This document shows, piece by piece, positions 31,504 through 39,403 of a DNA stretch of 64,000 nt. Both the position numbers and the translations under genes were made by a program. Origin of the DNA: Endobacter medicaginis (GTDB lineage Bacteria > Pseudomonadota > Alphaproteobacteria > Acetobacterales > Acetobacteraceae); NCBI RefSeq assembly GCF_014192375.1, contig NZ_JACHXV010000003.1, forward strand, positions 1 through 64,000, given 5' to 3'. The notes under the pieces are model-generated. The model was not told the DNA's origin. It searched no databases and saw only the letters and a program-made list of their open reading frames with translations. Positions within the stretch are counted from its first letter, which is position 1, and each line of letters opens with the position of its first letter.

Positions 31504-33690
31504 TCACCTTGTCAGCAGGGTTTCAGGTTCGTGTCGGGGCGTGGGGGAGCGGCCAGCAGCCGGGATCTCGGCCCGGGACGCGGCGATCAGCGCATCGACG
31601 TCGACGATGAGCGCAACCCGGCCATCGCCCATGACGGTCGCAGCCGAGATGCCGTCGACCGCACCGTAATTGGCTTCGAGGCTCTTGATGACGATCTGCC
31701 GCTGGCCCTGCAGTTCATCGACCTCGAGAATGATGCGATCGCCGTTTTCTCCCTCGACGAGGAGCGCCACGACCTGCTCGGGGGTCTCGTCCTGACCGCG
31801 AAACCCAAGCAGCACACCGGTATCGACGATCGGGATATAGCCGCCGCGCAGCGCCATGACGCGGCTCTGCGCGCCGAGCCGGTGCGTCTGCCCGGGCGCG
31901 GGGCGGAGGGTCTCGACGATCGGGCCGAGGGGAACCACCAGCACATGCCCCGCGACGCTGACCACCATTCCGTCGAGCACGGCCAGCGTCAGCGGCAGGC
32001 TCAGAGTGAAGGTGGAGCCGCGACCGGGTTGTGATGCAATGGAGATGCGTCCACCGAGCGAGTGGATCGACTGCTTGACGACGTCGAGGCCGACGCCGCG
32101 CCCGGAAATGTCGGACAGCGTCGCCGCAGTGGAGAAACCGGGCATGAAGATGAGATTGTCGGTCTCGTCGTCGGTCAGCGGCGCATCGGCGGCGATGAGG
32201 CCTTTCTCGACCGCCTTGGCGCGGATCCGGGCGCGATCGAGACCGGCGCCGTCGTCGGAGACCTCGATGACAATCTTGCCGGAGCGATGGATGGCCGACA
32301 GACGCACCGTGCCCTCTGCCGGCTTGCCATGCTCGATTCGTGTCTGTGCAGTCTCGAGGCCGTGATCGATGGCGTTGCGGATCATGTGCGTGAGCGGATC
32401 GCTGAGACGTTCTATGACCGTCTTGTCGATCTCGGTCTCCTCGCCCTCGCAGATCAGCCGGACGGTTTTGCCGGTCATGGCCGCGACCTCGCGCACCAGG
32501 CGGGGCATGCGCTGGAATACCGAGCGGACCGGCTGCGCACGGATGGCCATGACGCTGTGCTGGATCTCCCGGGTCAGCTGCGACAGGCTTTCCATCGTGT
32601 TGGCGAGACCGGCCGCACGCGCGAGGCCGGCCGCGGTCAGATGCTGGGTGAGCATGGCTTCGTTGATGACCAGCTCTCCGACGAGATTGGCCAGCCGGTC
32701 GATCCGCTGCAGGTCGACGCGGATGGTCGTGGCCTGTTCCGCGCGCTTGTCGGTGACGGCGACGGGGGACGCTGATGCGGAAGGCAGCGCAGGCGGGGCC
32801 GGTATGGGGGCGCCCGCAGGGGGCGCGGCGGCCGGTGCTTCCGCGGCCTCCTGGCTGATCCGCGCCAGCAGGGCGCGCAGCCCCTCATCCGTGTCGGTTG
32901 CCGGGGGCGCCGACGGATCTGTCGCCTCGTCGATGTCGAGTGCGCAATGGTCTTCGACCCATTCGAAGGCCTGGCGGATTTGCGCCCGGTCGCATTCGGT
33001 CTCGATGTGGATGGTCCAGGAGAAGTAGGCGCCCTCGGGATCGAGGGCATCGAGCGCGGGCAGGGCATCGGCATCGAGCCGGACGTCGATCGTTCCCAGC
33101 CGCGCGAGTTCGCGCAGGATCAGTCCGGGCTCGTTGGCATGCGCATACATCTCCGCCCGCGGGGTGAAGCGGATCACCCATGTCCGCCTGGCCTCCGGCA
33201 GGGGTGCCGGCGTGGCGGGAGCGGGCGTGGGGGTGGTGTCGAGCTGGACGCGTTCAAAGACGATGTCGTCGAGATCGTCGACCGGGGCGGGGGCCTGTGC
33301 GGTGGCGGCGCCGGTGAGCGCAGCCAGCTCCGCTGATGCTGACGCGACCCGGCCATGGTCGTGCCCGGAACCGTCGCGGGCGGCACGCACCAGATCCGCG
33401 AGCACATCCGCGGCGCGCAGCATGATGGCGGTCGCGGCCGAATCGACCTCGATCGTGCCGGAGCGCAGGCCGTCGAGGCTGGTTTCGAAGACATGCGCGA
33501 AGCGGACGAGGTCCTCGAGAGCGAAGATGCCGCCGCCGCCCTTGATCGAGTGCACGGCCCGGAACACCGCGTTGATGGTGTCTGCCTCTGCGGTGCCGTT
33601 TTCCAGGGCCACGAGACCACGCTCGAGCTCGCCGAGCTGTTCTTCACACTCGACGAAGAAGGTTTCCCGGATTGCCGCCATCGGATCCAC
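31504..33690 (-). CDS. cheA: Chemotaxis histidine kinase CheA
   Basis: This 728-residue kinase has an N-terminal HPt domain with phospho-histidine His47 in VFRAVHSIKGGGG, a P2-like regulator-docking domain at about 165-260, a proline/alanine-rich linker, the dimerisation helices (about 335-395, DRLANLVGELVINEAMLTQ), and the ATP-binding domain with HMIRNAIDHGLE, DDGAGLD and ISGRGVGLDVVKQ. A C-terminal CheW-like domain follows. GTG 33690 was chosen because AAGGAG lies seven to eight bases upstream and gives the usual MDP start. An in-frame codon at 33723 is less likely. Confidence 0.94.
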   Translation of the reverse strand: MDPMAAIRETFFVECEEQLGELERGLVALENGTAEADTINAVFRAVHSIKGGGGIFALEDLVRFAHVFETSLDGLRSGTIEVDSAATAIMLRAADVLADLVRAARDGSGHDHGRVASASAELAALTGAATAQAPAPVDDLDDIVFERVQLDTTPTPAPATPAPLPEARRTWVIRFTPRAEMYAHANEPGLILRELARLGTIDVRLDADALPALDALDPEGAYFSWTIHIETECDRAQIRQAFEWVEDHCALDIDEATDPSAPPATDTDEGLRALLARISQEAAEAPAAAPPAGAPIPAPPALPSASASPVAVTDKRAEQATTIRVDLQRIDRLANLVGELVINEAMLTQHLTAAGLARAAGLANTMESLSQLTREIQHSVMAIRAQPVRSVFQRMPRLVREVAAMTGKTVRLICEGEETEIDKTVIERLSDPLTHMIRNAIDHGLETAQTRIEHGKPAEGTVRLSAIHRSGKIVIEVSDDGAGLDRARIRAKAVEKGLIAADAPLTDDETDNLIFMPGFSTAATLSDISGRGVGLDVVKQSIHSLGGRISIASQPGRGSTFTLSLPLTLAVLDGMVVSVAGHVLVVPLGPIVETLRPAPGQTHRLGAQSRVMALRGGYIPIVDTGVLLGFRGQDETPEQVVALLVEGENGDRIILEVDELQGQRQIVIKSLEANYGAVDGISAATVMGDGRVALIVDVDALIAASRAEIPAAGRSPTPRHEPETLLTR

Positions 33691-33738
33691 GCGCTGGTCT
33701 CCTTCGATCTGGGGTGTGAGCAAGAGGTGAGGGGCGGT

Positions 33739-34107
33739 TCAGGCGGAGACGCGCCGGACGGCGTGGACGAGCTTGACCGGATCGAATGGCTTGACGATCC
33801 ACCCGGTGGCGCCTGCCTGGCGCGCCCGAGCCTTCTTGTCGGTATCGGACTCGGTGGTGAGCACCAGGATCGGCGTCGAGCGATGCGCCTGGTCCCGGCG
33901 CATGGCCTCGATGAAGCCGAACCCGTCCATGCGCGGCATGTTGATGTCGGTGATCACCACATCAGGGACCGCACCCGCGAGGACTTCCAGCCCGTGGACG
34001 CCGTCCTCGGCCTGGAGCACCACGAAGCCGGCATGTTCGAGGGAGATGCGCAGCATATCGCGCATCGTGCGGCTGTCATCGACCGTGAGGATCGTCTTGG
34101 TCGTCAT
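33739..34107 (-). CDS. cheY1: Chemotaxis response regulator CheY1
   Basis: This 122-residue receiver domain has Asp10/Asp11, phosphoacceptor Asp54 in ITDINMPRMDG, Thr84 and Lys106. Its position just before cheA matches CheY1 of S. meliloti, which acts as a phosphate sink drained with help from neighbouring accessory proteins. That role is inferred by synteny. ATG 34107 overlaps the STAS-protein stop by four bases. Confidence 0.92.
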   Translation of the reverse strand: MTTKTILTVDDSRTMRDMLRISLEHAGFVVLQAEDGVHGLEVLAGAVPDVVITDINMPRMDGFGFIEAMRRDQAHRSTPILVLTTESDTDKKARARQAGATGWIVKPFDPVKLVHAVRRVSA

Positions 34108-34427
34108 GAGGTGGCATCTTCCGGATGAAAGAGGAATGGCGTCGCGCCGAGTTGCGCGACCGCCGCCAGCATGTGTTCGGAGGCATTCTCGACGACTAGG
34201 GAGTGCCCTTCTGTCGCCCAGCTTCGCCTGGCTGAGATCAGGATCTGCAGGCATTGCGCGCCGAGACGGCCGACCTCGGATCCGTCCAGCGCAAGATCCG
34301 ACCCGCGCAATTCGGTGAGGGTCCGGGCGAGGGAGGCAGCGGCGCCGAGATCGAGCACGGGGGCGAGCGTGAGCCTCTCCGGCGAAGGATCGGGCTCGCC
34401 GACGGCCACGCAGACACCCGGGCTCAA
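34104..34427 (-). CDS. STAS-domain protein at the cheS position
   Basis: This 107-residue protein has an STAS-like fold: LTLAPVLDLGAAASLARTL, then LALDGSEVGRLGAQCLQILI with an Asp-Gly-Ser at the usual phosphorylation loop, and a C-terminal LGATPFLF. It sits between the receptor gene and cheY1, where S. meliloti has cheS, a small CheA partner that promotes CheY1 dephosphorylation. Whether CheS and this protein are homologous needs a profile search. TTG 34427 overlaps the mcp stop; a GTG at 34415 is the alternative start. Confidence 0.75.
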   Translation of the reverse strand: MSPGVCVAVGEPDPSPERLTLAPVLDLGAAASLARTLTELRGSDLALDGSEVGRLGAQCLQILISARRSWATEGHSLVVENASEHMLAAVAQLGATPFLFHPEDATS

Positions 34428-35944
34428 AACTCGGTCCAGTCTTCGGCGGTCGCAGCAGCCATGGCGGCCGGGCGGATGCTGGCGCGAGGGACGCTGTGCA
34501 GCGACATGACCTTGCCGCAGGCGAGGCCCTGGCGTGGGGGCTGGCGCTGTTCGGCCGGACGCGGCGGCGCGACTGCGGCGTGACCGACGTCGAACTGGCT
34601 GATCATGCCGTTGAGCCGTTGCGCCTCGTCATAGAGGTTGCGGGTCGCGGCGGTCGCCTGCTCGACCATCGCGGCATTCTGCTGCGTGACCTGATCCATC
34701 TGATTGACGGCGAGATTGACCTCGGCCAGCCCGGTGGACTGCTCCTGTGCGGACGATGCGATCTGCACGATGACGTCGTTGAGATCGCCGACCTGGGAGA
34801 TGATGCGCTGCAGGGCGGTGCCTGTCTGACCGACCCGTTCCACTCCGGCCTCGACCTGTCGGGTCGAGGTGGAGATGAGGGCCTTGATTTCCTTGGCGGC
34901 GTCGGCGGATCGCTGGGCGAGGGCGCGGACCTCGGAGGCGACGACCGCGAAGCCGCGCCCGGCCTCACCGGCTCGGGCCGCCTCGACACCTGCATTGAGG
35001 GCGAGCAGGTTGGTCTGGAAGGCGATCTCGTCGATGACGCCGATGATCTGGCCGATCTGGCCCGAGGAATTCTCGATGCCGGTCATGGCCTCGACCGCCT
35101 CGCGCACGACGGCCTCGCCATGCTCGGCGTCGGTCCGGGCGGTGGTCATGAGATCACGGGCGAGGGAGGCGCCTTCGGCGGTCTTGCGCACGGTCGCGGT
35201 GATCTGGTCGAGGGCGGCGGCGGTCTCCTCGAGGCTGGCGGCCTGTTGCTCCGTCCGCCGGGACAGGTCGTCGGAGGCGGCGGAAAGCTCGTTGGTGCCG
35301 GAGGTGATGGTCGCGACGGCGCTCGTGACAGGGGTCATGCCGTCGCGCAGCTGCTCGACCGCTGCGTTGAAGTCGGTGCGAAGCTTTTCATATTGTTCGG
35401 CGAACGGTTCGCCGAGATGGATCGTGAGCGAACCCTGGGACATCTGGCCGAGGCCATCGCCGAGCGCGGCAACGACCTGGCTGATCTCGCGCTGGGCGAG
35501 TTCGCGACTGTGTTCGGTTTCCTTGCGGGTGTGCTCGACAAGTTCCGCCTGGCGGGCGGCCTCGGCTTCGGCGGCAGCCTTGGAGATCGCGTTTTCCTTG
35601 AAGACCTGCATCGCCTTGGTCAGCCGGCCGACGCAGTCGGTGTTTTCGGAGTAGTGAACCTCCGTTTCGAGATCGCCCGCCGCGAGCTGCTCCATTCGCG
35701 CCACGGTGGCAACGAATGGCACGACGAGCTCGTTGCTCATGCGCATCGCCGCGCTCACGGCGGCGGCGAAGGTGACACCGCAGATGGCGCAGATGACGCC
35801 CGTATGGAGCCCCAATGGGCCGGCGGCGATGGCGACGGCAGAGCAGATCGCGATGGCGGTCGCCTGCGAACTGACCAGGATCGTCATTTTCTTCCGGATC
35901 GGAAAGATGGTGCCAAACCGTCGGAACATTTGGGGCGCTTTCAA
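34424..35944 (-). CDS. Methyl-accepting chemotaxis protein without a periplasmic sensor domain
   Basis: This 506-residue receptor has two membrane helices (about 20-42 and 46-66) separated by only a few residues, so it has no extracellular ligand domain. A HAMP region (about 68-125) and long signalling coils follow, with the conserved tip EAGRGFAVVASEVRALAQRSADAAKEI. The C-terminus is EDWTEF, the xWxxF pentapeptide that docks CheR and CheB. It probably senses membrane or cytoplasmic state, or works within mixed receptor arrays. The start is uncertain: TTG 35944 or ATG 35929. A palindrome (CTCCAGCCCGGCTGGAG, 35965-35981) lies just upstream. Confidence 0.9.
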   Translation of the reverse strand: MKAPQMFRRFGTIFPIRKKMTILVSSQATAIAICSAVAIAAGPLGLHTGVICAICGVTFAAAVSAAMRMSNELVVPFVATVARMEQLAAGDLETEVHYSENTDCVGRLTKAMQVFKENAISKAAAEAEAARQAELVEHTRKETEHSRELAQREISQVVAALGDGLGQMSQGSLTIHLGEPFAEQYEKLRTDFNAAVEQLRDGMTPVTSAVATITSGTNELSAASDDLSRRTEQQAASLEETAAALDQITATVRKTAEGASLARDLMTTARTDAEHGEAVVREAVEAMTGIENSSGQIGQIIGVIDEIAFQTNLLALNAGVEAARAGEAGRGFAVVASEVRALAQRSADAAKEIKALISTSTRQVEAGVERVGQTGTALQRIISQVGDLNDVIVQIASSAQEQSTGLAEVNLAVNQMDQVTQQNAAMVEQATAATRNLYDEAQRLNGMISQFDVGHAAVAPPRPAEQRQPPRQGLACGKVMSLHSVPRASIRPAAMAAATAEDWTEF

Positions 35945-35964
35945 CAGGGTTGTTGCTTCAGCAG

Positions 35965-35981
35965 CTCCAGCCCGGCTGGAG
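35965..35981 (-). promoter_or_regulatory. Palindrome in the che operon leader
   Basis: CTCCAGCC-C-GGCTGGAG is an eight-base perfect dyad about 20 bases before the mcp start. It could be a protein-binding site or an RNA hairpin near the translation start. A second small dyad of A/T bases (GTTAAAGACGGTTTAAT, about 36018-36034) lies further upstream. No sigma-28 or sigma-54 promoter is evident. Confidence 0.35.
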
Positions 35982-36136
35982 TGACGAGCCCGATCATGCC
36001 CCGGTGACTGTTAAAGACGGTTTAATGCGTTAGACGAAAGCGGTGGTCCGGTGGTGTCGGCCGGGCAGGCGGCCCGCATGGTGTTTCGCAGCACGCATGA
36101 CGATCCGGCCGACTGTGGGGGAAGGGCGCGTTTTCG

Positions 36137-36165
36137 TTGACACGGGCGAGTGCCGGGCCTATAGG
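36137..36165 (+). promoter_or_regulatory. Housekeeping promoter of rpsD
   Basis: TTGACA (36137-36142) and TATAGG (36160-36165) are separated by exactly 17 bases, the best match to a primary-sigma promoter in the window. Transcription should begin near 36172, giving a leader of about 165 bases before rpsD. Confidence 0.75.
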
Positions 36166-36200
36166 CGCCGGCTACTGCCGGGAACGTGGACGAACGGCTT

Positions 36201-36221
36201 CCTGCCACGAAATGTGGCAGG
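36201..36221 (+). promoter_or_regulatory. Hairpin in the rpsD leader RNA
   Basis: CCTGCCAC (36201-36208) pairs with GTGGCAGG (36214-36221) around a five-base GAAAT loop, about 30 bases after the predicted transcription start. No T run follows, so it is not an intrinsic terminator. It may be an S4-binding autoregulatory element or an RNA-stabilising hairpin. The rest of the 393-base gap between the che operon and rpsD shows no gene. Confidence 0.4.
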
Positions 36222-36337
36222 GTGTGCGTGCGCGCCCGTCGCTGGACATCGTCCTGCGGCCTACCGGTGCAACAAGCGGAGACAAGATGCGTCCGTTCCG
36301 GCGGAGCGCATGCCGCAGATAATGAAGGAGCGATTGC

Positions 36338-36955
36338 GTGAGCAAGCGCCTCGAAAGCAAGTTCAAGATCAATCGCCGCCTCGGCGTCAATCTTTGGGGC
36401 CGCGCGAAGTCGCCGGTCAACAAGCGCGAATACGGGCCCGGGCAGCATGGCCAGCGCCGTAAGCAGAAGCCGTCGGACTTCTCGGTCCAGCTGATGGCCA
36501 AGCAGAAGCTCAAGGGTTATTACGGCAACATCTCCGAGAAGCAGTTCCGTCGGTATTACGACGAGGCCGTGCGTCGCAAGGGCGATACCTCCGAGAACCT
36601 GATCGACCTGCTGGAGCGCCGGCTGGATGCGGTGGTCTACCGCCTCAAGTTCGTGCCGACCCCGTTCGCCGCCCGTCAGTTCGTCAACCATGGTCATGTG
36701 CTGGTCAACGGCCGCAAGGTGAACATCCCGTCGTTCCTGGTGCGCGATGGCGATGTCATCGAGGTCCGCGAGAAGTCGCGCCAGCTCGCCGTGGTGCTTG
36801 ATGCCGCGCAGAGCGCCGAGCGTGACACTCCGGAATACCTCGAGGTCGATCACCGCGCCATGAAGGGGCGCTTCGTGCGCACCCCGAAGCTGTCGGACGT
36901 GCCGTACCCGGTGGCGATGGAGCCCAACCTCGTCGTCGAGTTCTACTCCCGCTAA
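36338..36955 (+). CDS. rpsD: 30S ribosomal protein S4
   Basis: This 205-residue primary 16S rRNA-binding protein has an N-terminal domain with [20 protein letters not shown] (the zinc-free form) and the S4 RNA-binding domain at about 95-160 ([33 protein letters not shown]). It ends NLVVEFYSR as usual. The start is GTG 36338 with AAGGAG seven bases upstream. In alphaproteobacteria rpsD is often a solitary gene with its own promoter, as here. Confidence 0.97.
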   Translation: MSKRLESKFKINRRLGVNLWGRAKSPVNKREYGPGQHGQRRKQKPSDFSVQLMAKQKLKGYYGNISEKQFRRYYDEAVRRKGDTSENLIDLLERRLDAVVYRLKFVPTPFAARQFVNHGHVLVNGRKVNIPSFLVRDGDVIEVREKSRQLAVVLDAAQSAERDTPEYLEVDHRAMKGRFVRTPKLSDVPYPVAMEPNLVVEFYSR

Positions 36956-37150
36956 GGGAAAATCCGCCTCGTTGGCCATCCGATGGCGATCTGCTGCGCT
37001 CCGGTGCTTGCAGATCACCACCGGCCGGCGTCGCTGTCGCGGCGCCTCTCGCTCAACGGGACGAATTTTCCGGCCCCGTCGGGCTGGACGAAATTCACGG
37101 GCGGCGTCGAACACTCGGTTCGGCGCCGCTTCTGTCTTGAGGGATGGGAC

Positions 37151-38695
37151 ATGAGTGAAGCCCGTACCGTCGCCAGGCTGCATGACGAGATCGCGCGTCG
37201 GCGGACGTTTGCGATCATCTCGCATCCCGATGCCGGCAAGACCACGCTGACCGAGCGGCTGCTGCGGGCGGGCGGGGCCATCCAGCTCGCCGGCAATGTC
37301 CGCGCCAAGGGCGAGCGGCGGCGCACGCGGTCCGACTGGATGGGCATCGAGCGCGACCGCGGCATCTCGGTGGTCACCTCGGTGATGACGTTCGAGTATG
37401 GCGGCTGCATCTTCAACCTGCTCGACACGCCCGGCCACGAGGATTTCTCCGAGGACACCTACCGCACGCTGACCGCGGTCGATTCCGCGGTGATGGTGAT
37501 CGATGCCGCCAAGGGCATCGAGGACCGCACCCGCAAGCTGTTCGAGATCTGCCGGCTGCGCGACATCCCCATCGTCACCTTCATCAACAAGATGGACCGC
37601 GAGGCGCGTGACCCGTTCGAGCTGCTCGACGAGATCGCCTCCACCCTCGCCCTGGACACCGCGCCCGCCACCTGGCCGGTGGGGCGTGCGGCGCAGTTCG
37701 CAGGCACTTACGACCTGCGCACCCGCGACCTGCGGCTGACGAGCGAGATCGGCCAGTCCGACCCGCGGATGGAGGCGTTGGGCGAGGAGCTCGACCTGGT
37801 GCGCGGCGCGCTGCCGGAGTTCGACCTCGACAGCTTCAATGCCGGGCATCTGACCCCGGTGTTCTTCGGCTCGGCGATGCGCGAGATCGGCGTGCTCGAC
37901 CTGCTCGATGCGCTGGTCGCCTTCGGACCCGCCCCGCGCGCCCAGGCCACCGACACCCGGATCGTGCAGGCCGACGAGCCGAACCTGACCGCGCTGGTGT
38001 TCAAGATCCAGGCCAACATGGACCCCAACCACCGCGACCGGATCGCCTTCGCCCGCATCTGCTCGGGGCGGCTGGAGCGTGGCATGCGGCTCAAACAGGT
38101 GCGCACCGGCAAGCAGATCCCGCTGCACGCACCGCAGTTCTTCTTCGCCCGCGACCGCCAGCTCGCCGAGGAGGCCTATGCCGGCGACGTGGTCGGTATC
38201 CCCAACCACGGCACGCTGCGCATCGGCGACACGCTGAGCGAGAGCGAGGATGTCCGCTTCACCGGGGTGCCGCATTTCGCTCCCGAGATCCTGCGCCGGG
38301 TGCGGCTCGACGATGCGATGAAGGCCAAGAAGCTGCGCTCCGCCCTCACCGAACTGGCCGAGGAAGGGGTGGTGCAGCTGTTCCGTCCCGCCGATGGCAG
38401 CCCGCCGATCGTCGGCGTGGTCGGCACCCTGCAGCTCGACGTGCTGGCGGCGAGGCTGGCGGGCGAATACGGCGTGGCGATCGGCTTCGACTCGACGCCT
38501 TATTCACTCGCCCGGTGGGTGAGCGGCGAGAAGACGAAGCTGGAGGCCTTCAGCACCGCGCAGCGCAGCGCGATGGCCGAGGATCTGGACGGCGATCCGG
38601 TGTTCCTGGCGTCCTCGGCGTTCATGATGCGGCGCACGGCGGAGATGAACGAGGCCTTGACCTTTCGCGACATCAAGCAGATCGGTACGGTTTAA
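37151..38695 (+). CDS. prfC: Peptide chain release factor 3
   Basis: This 514-residue translational GTPase recycles RF1 and RF2. The P-loop is HPDAGKTT (residues 25-32), followed by [10 protein letters not shown] in switch [17 protein letters not shown] in switch II, and FINKMDRE. The RF3-specific C-terminal part includes [19 protein letters not shown]. Length is slightly below E. coli RF3 (529). ATG 37151 follows GGGATGGGAC. An in-frame upstream extension (from about 36983) has no conserved residues and was rejected. Confidence 0.96.
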   Translation: MSEARTVARLHDEIARRRTFAIISHPDAGKTTLTERLLRAGGAIQLAGNVRAKGERRRTRSDWMGIERDRGISVVTSVMTFEYGGCIFNLLDTPGHEDFSEDTYRTLTAVDSAVMVIDAAKGIEDRTRKLFEICRLRDIPIVTFINKMDREARDPFELLDEIASTLALDTAPATWPVGRAAQFAGTYDLRTRDLRLTSEIGQSDPRMEALGEELDLVRGALPEFDLDSFNAGHLTPVFFGSAMREIGVLDLLDALVAFGPAPRAQATDTRIVQADEPNLTALVFKIQANMDPNHRDRIAFARICSGRLERGMRLKQVRTGKQIPLHAPQFFFARDRQLAEEAYAGDVVGIPNHGTLRIGDTLSESEDVRFTGVPHFAPEILRRVRLDDAMKAKKLRSALTELAEEGVVQLFRPADGSPPIVGVVGTLQLDVLAARLAGEYGVAIGFDSTPYSLARWVSGEKTKLEAFSTAQRSAMAEDLDGDPVFLASSAFMMRRTAEMNEALTFRDIKQIGTV

Positions 38696-38708
38696 AGGGA
38701 CGCACGTC

Positions 38709-39320
38709 ATGGACACCCTGGCCGCCGATCTCCACCCGGATGCAGCCTGGCTTGCGGATTATCTGCGCCAGTCGGCCGAGACAATGGCCCGGCTGGTGTC
38801 GGACAAGACACAGGGCGCGGCCATTGCCCGGATCGCGCTGCTGATCGAGCGTTCAATGGCGGCCGGCGGCAAGCTGCTGGTGGCCGGCAATGGCGGCAGC
38901 GCGGCCGATGCGCAGCATATCGCGGCGGAATTCGTCGGCCGGCTGATGTATGACCGCGCGCCGCTGCCGGCGATCGCGCTGACCACCGACAGCTCGGCCT
39001 TCACCGCGATCGGCAACGATTATGGCTTCGAGGCGGTGTTTGCGCGCCAGGTGAGCGCGCTCGGCCGGCCGGGCGACGTGTTCATAGGCATCTCCACCTC
39101 GGGACGCTCGCCCAACATCCTGCGGGCGATCGATGCGGCTCGGCTCGGCGGGATGGTGACGGTCGGCCTGACCGGCGAGACCCCTGCCGCGATGGCCGGC
39201 TGCGATGCGCTGTTCTGCGCGCCCTCGGGATGGACGCCCCTGATCCAGCAGATGCACATCACCGCGGCCCACGCCGTCTGCGGGCTGGTCGAACGCGCGC
39301 TGCGGCCACAGGGCGGCTGA
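38709..39320 (+). CDS. gmhA: Phosphoheptose isomerase (sedoheptulose-7-phosphate isomerase)
   Basis: This 203-residue SIS-domain enzyme converts sedoheptulose 7-phosphate to D-glycero-D-manno-heptose 7-phosphate for lipopolysaccharide core or S-layer heptose. Signatures are [51 protein letters not shown], and the C-terminal [10 protein letters not shown]. No other heptose genes are in the window. The two downstream glycan genes run in the same direction and support a cell-surface role. Confidence 0.93.
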   Translation: MDTLAADLHPDAAWLADYLRQSAETMARLVSDKTQGAAIARIALLIERSMAAGGKLLVAGNGGSAADAQHIAAEFVGRLMYDRAPLPAIALTTDSSAFTAIGNDYGFEAVFARQVSALGRPGDVFIGISTSGRSPNILRAIDAARLGGMVTVGLTGETPAAMAGCDALFCAPSGWTPLIQQMHITAAHAVCGLVERALRPQGG

Positions 39321-39403
39321 GCCCGTCACCGGCGTGTTCCGGGTGCAAGATTGCGCCGGACGATGCGAAGGCCCATGATCCGACGCAGGGACGAAACAGG
39401 GAA

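Noticed and set aside
36011-38275. A 754-codon open frame on the minus strand opposite rpsD and prfC
   Set aside because: It mirrors two unmistakable genes, has the His/Arg/Gly-rich composition of antisense frames in GC-rich DNA, and shows no recognisable domain.
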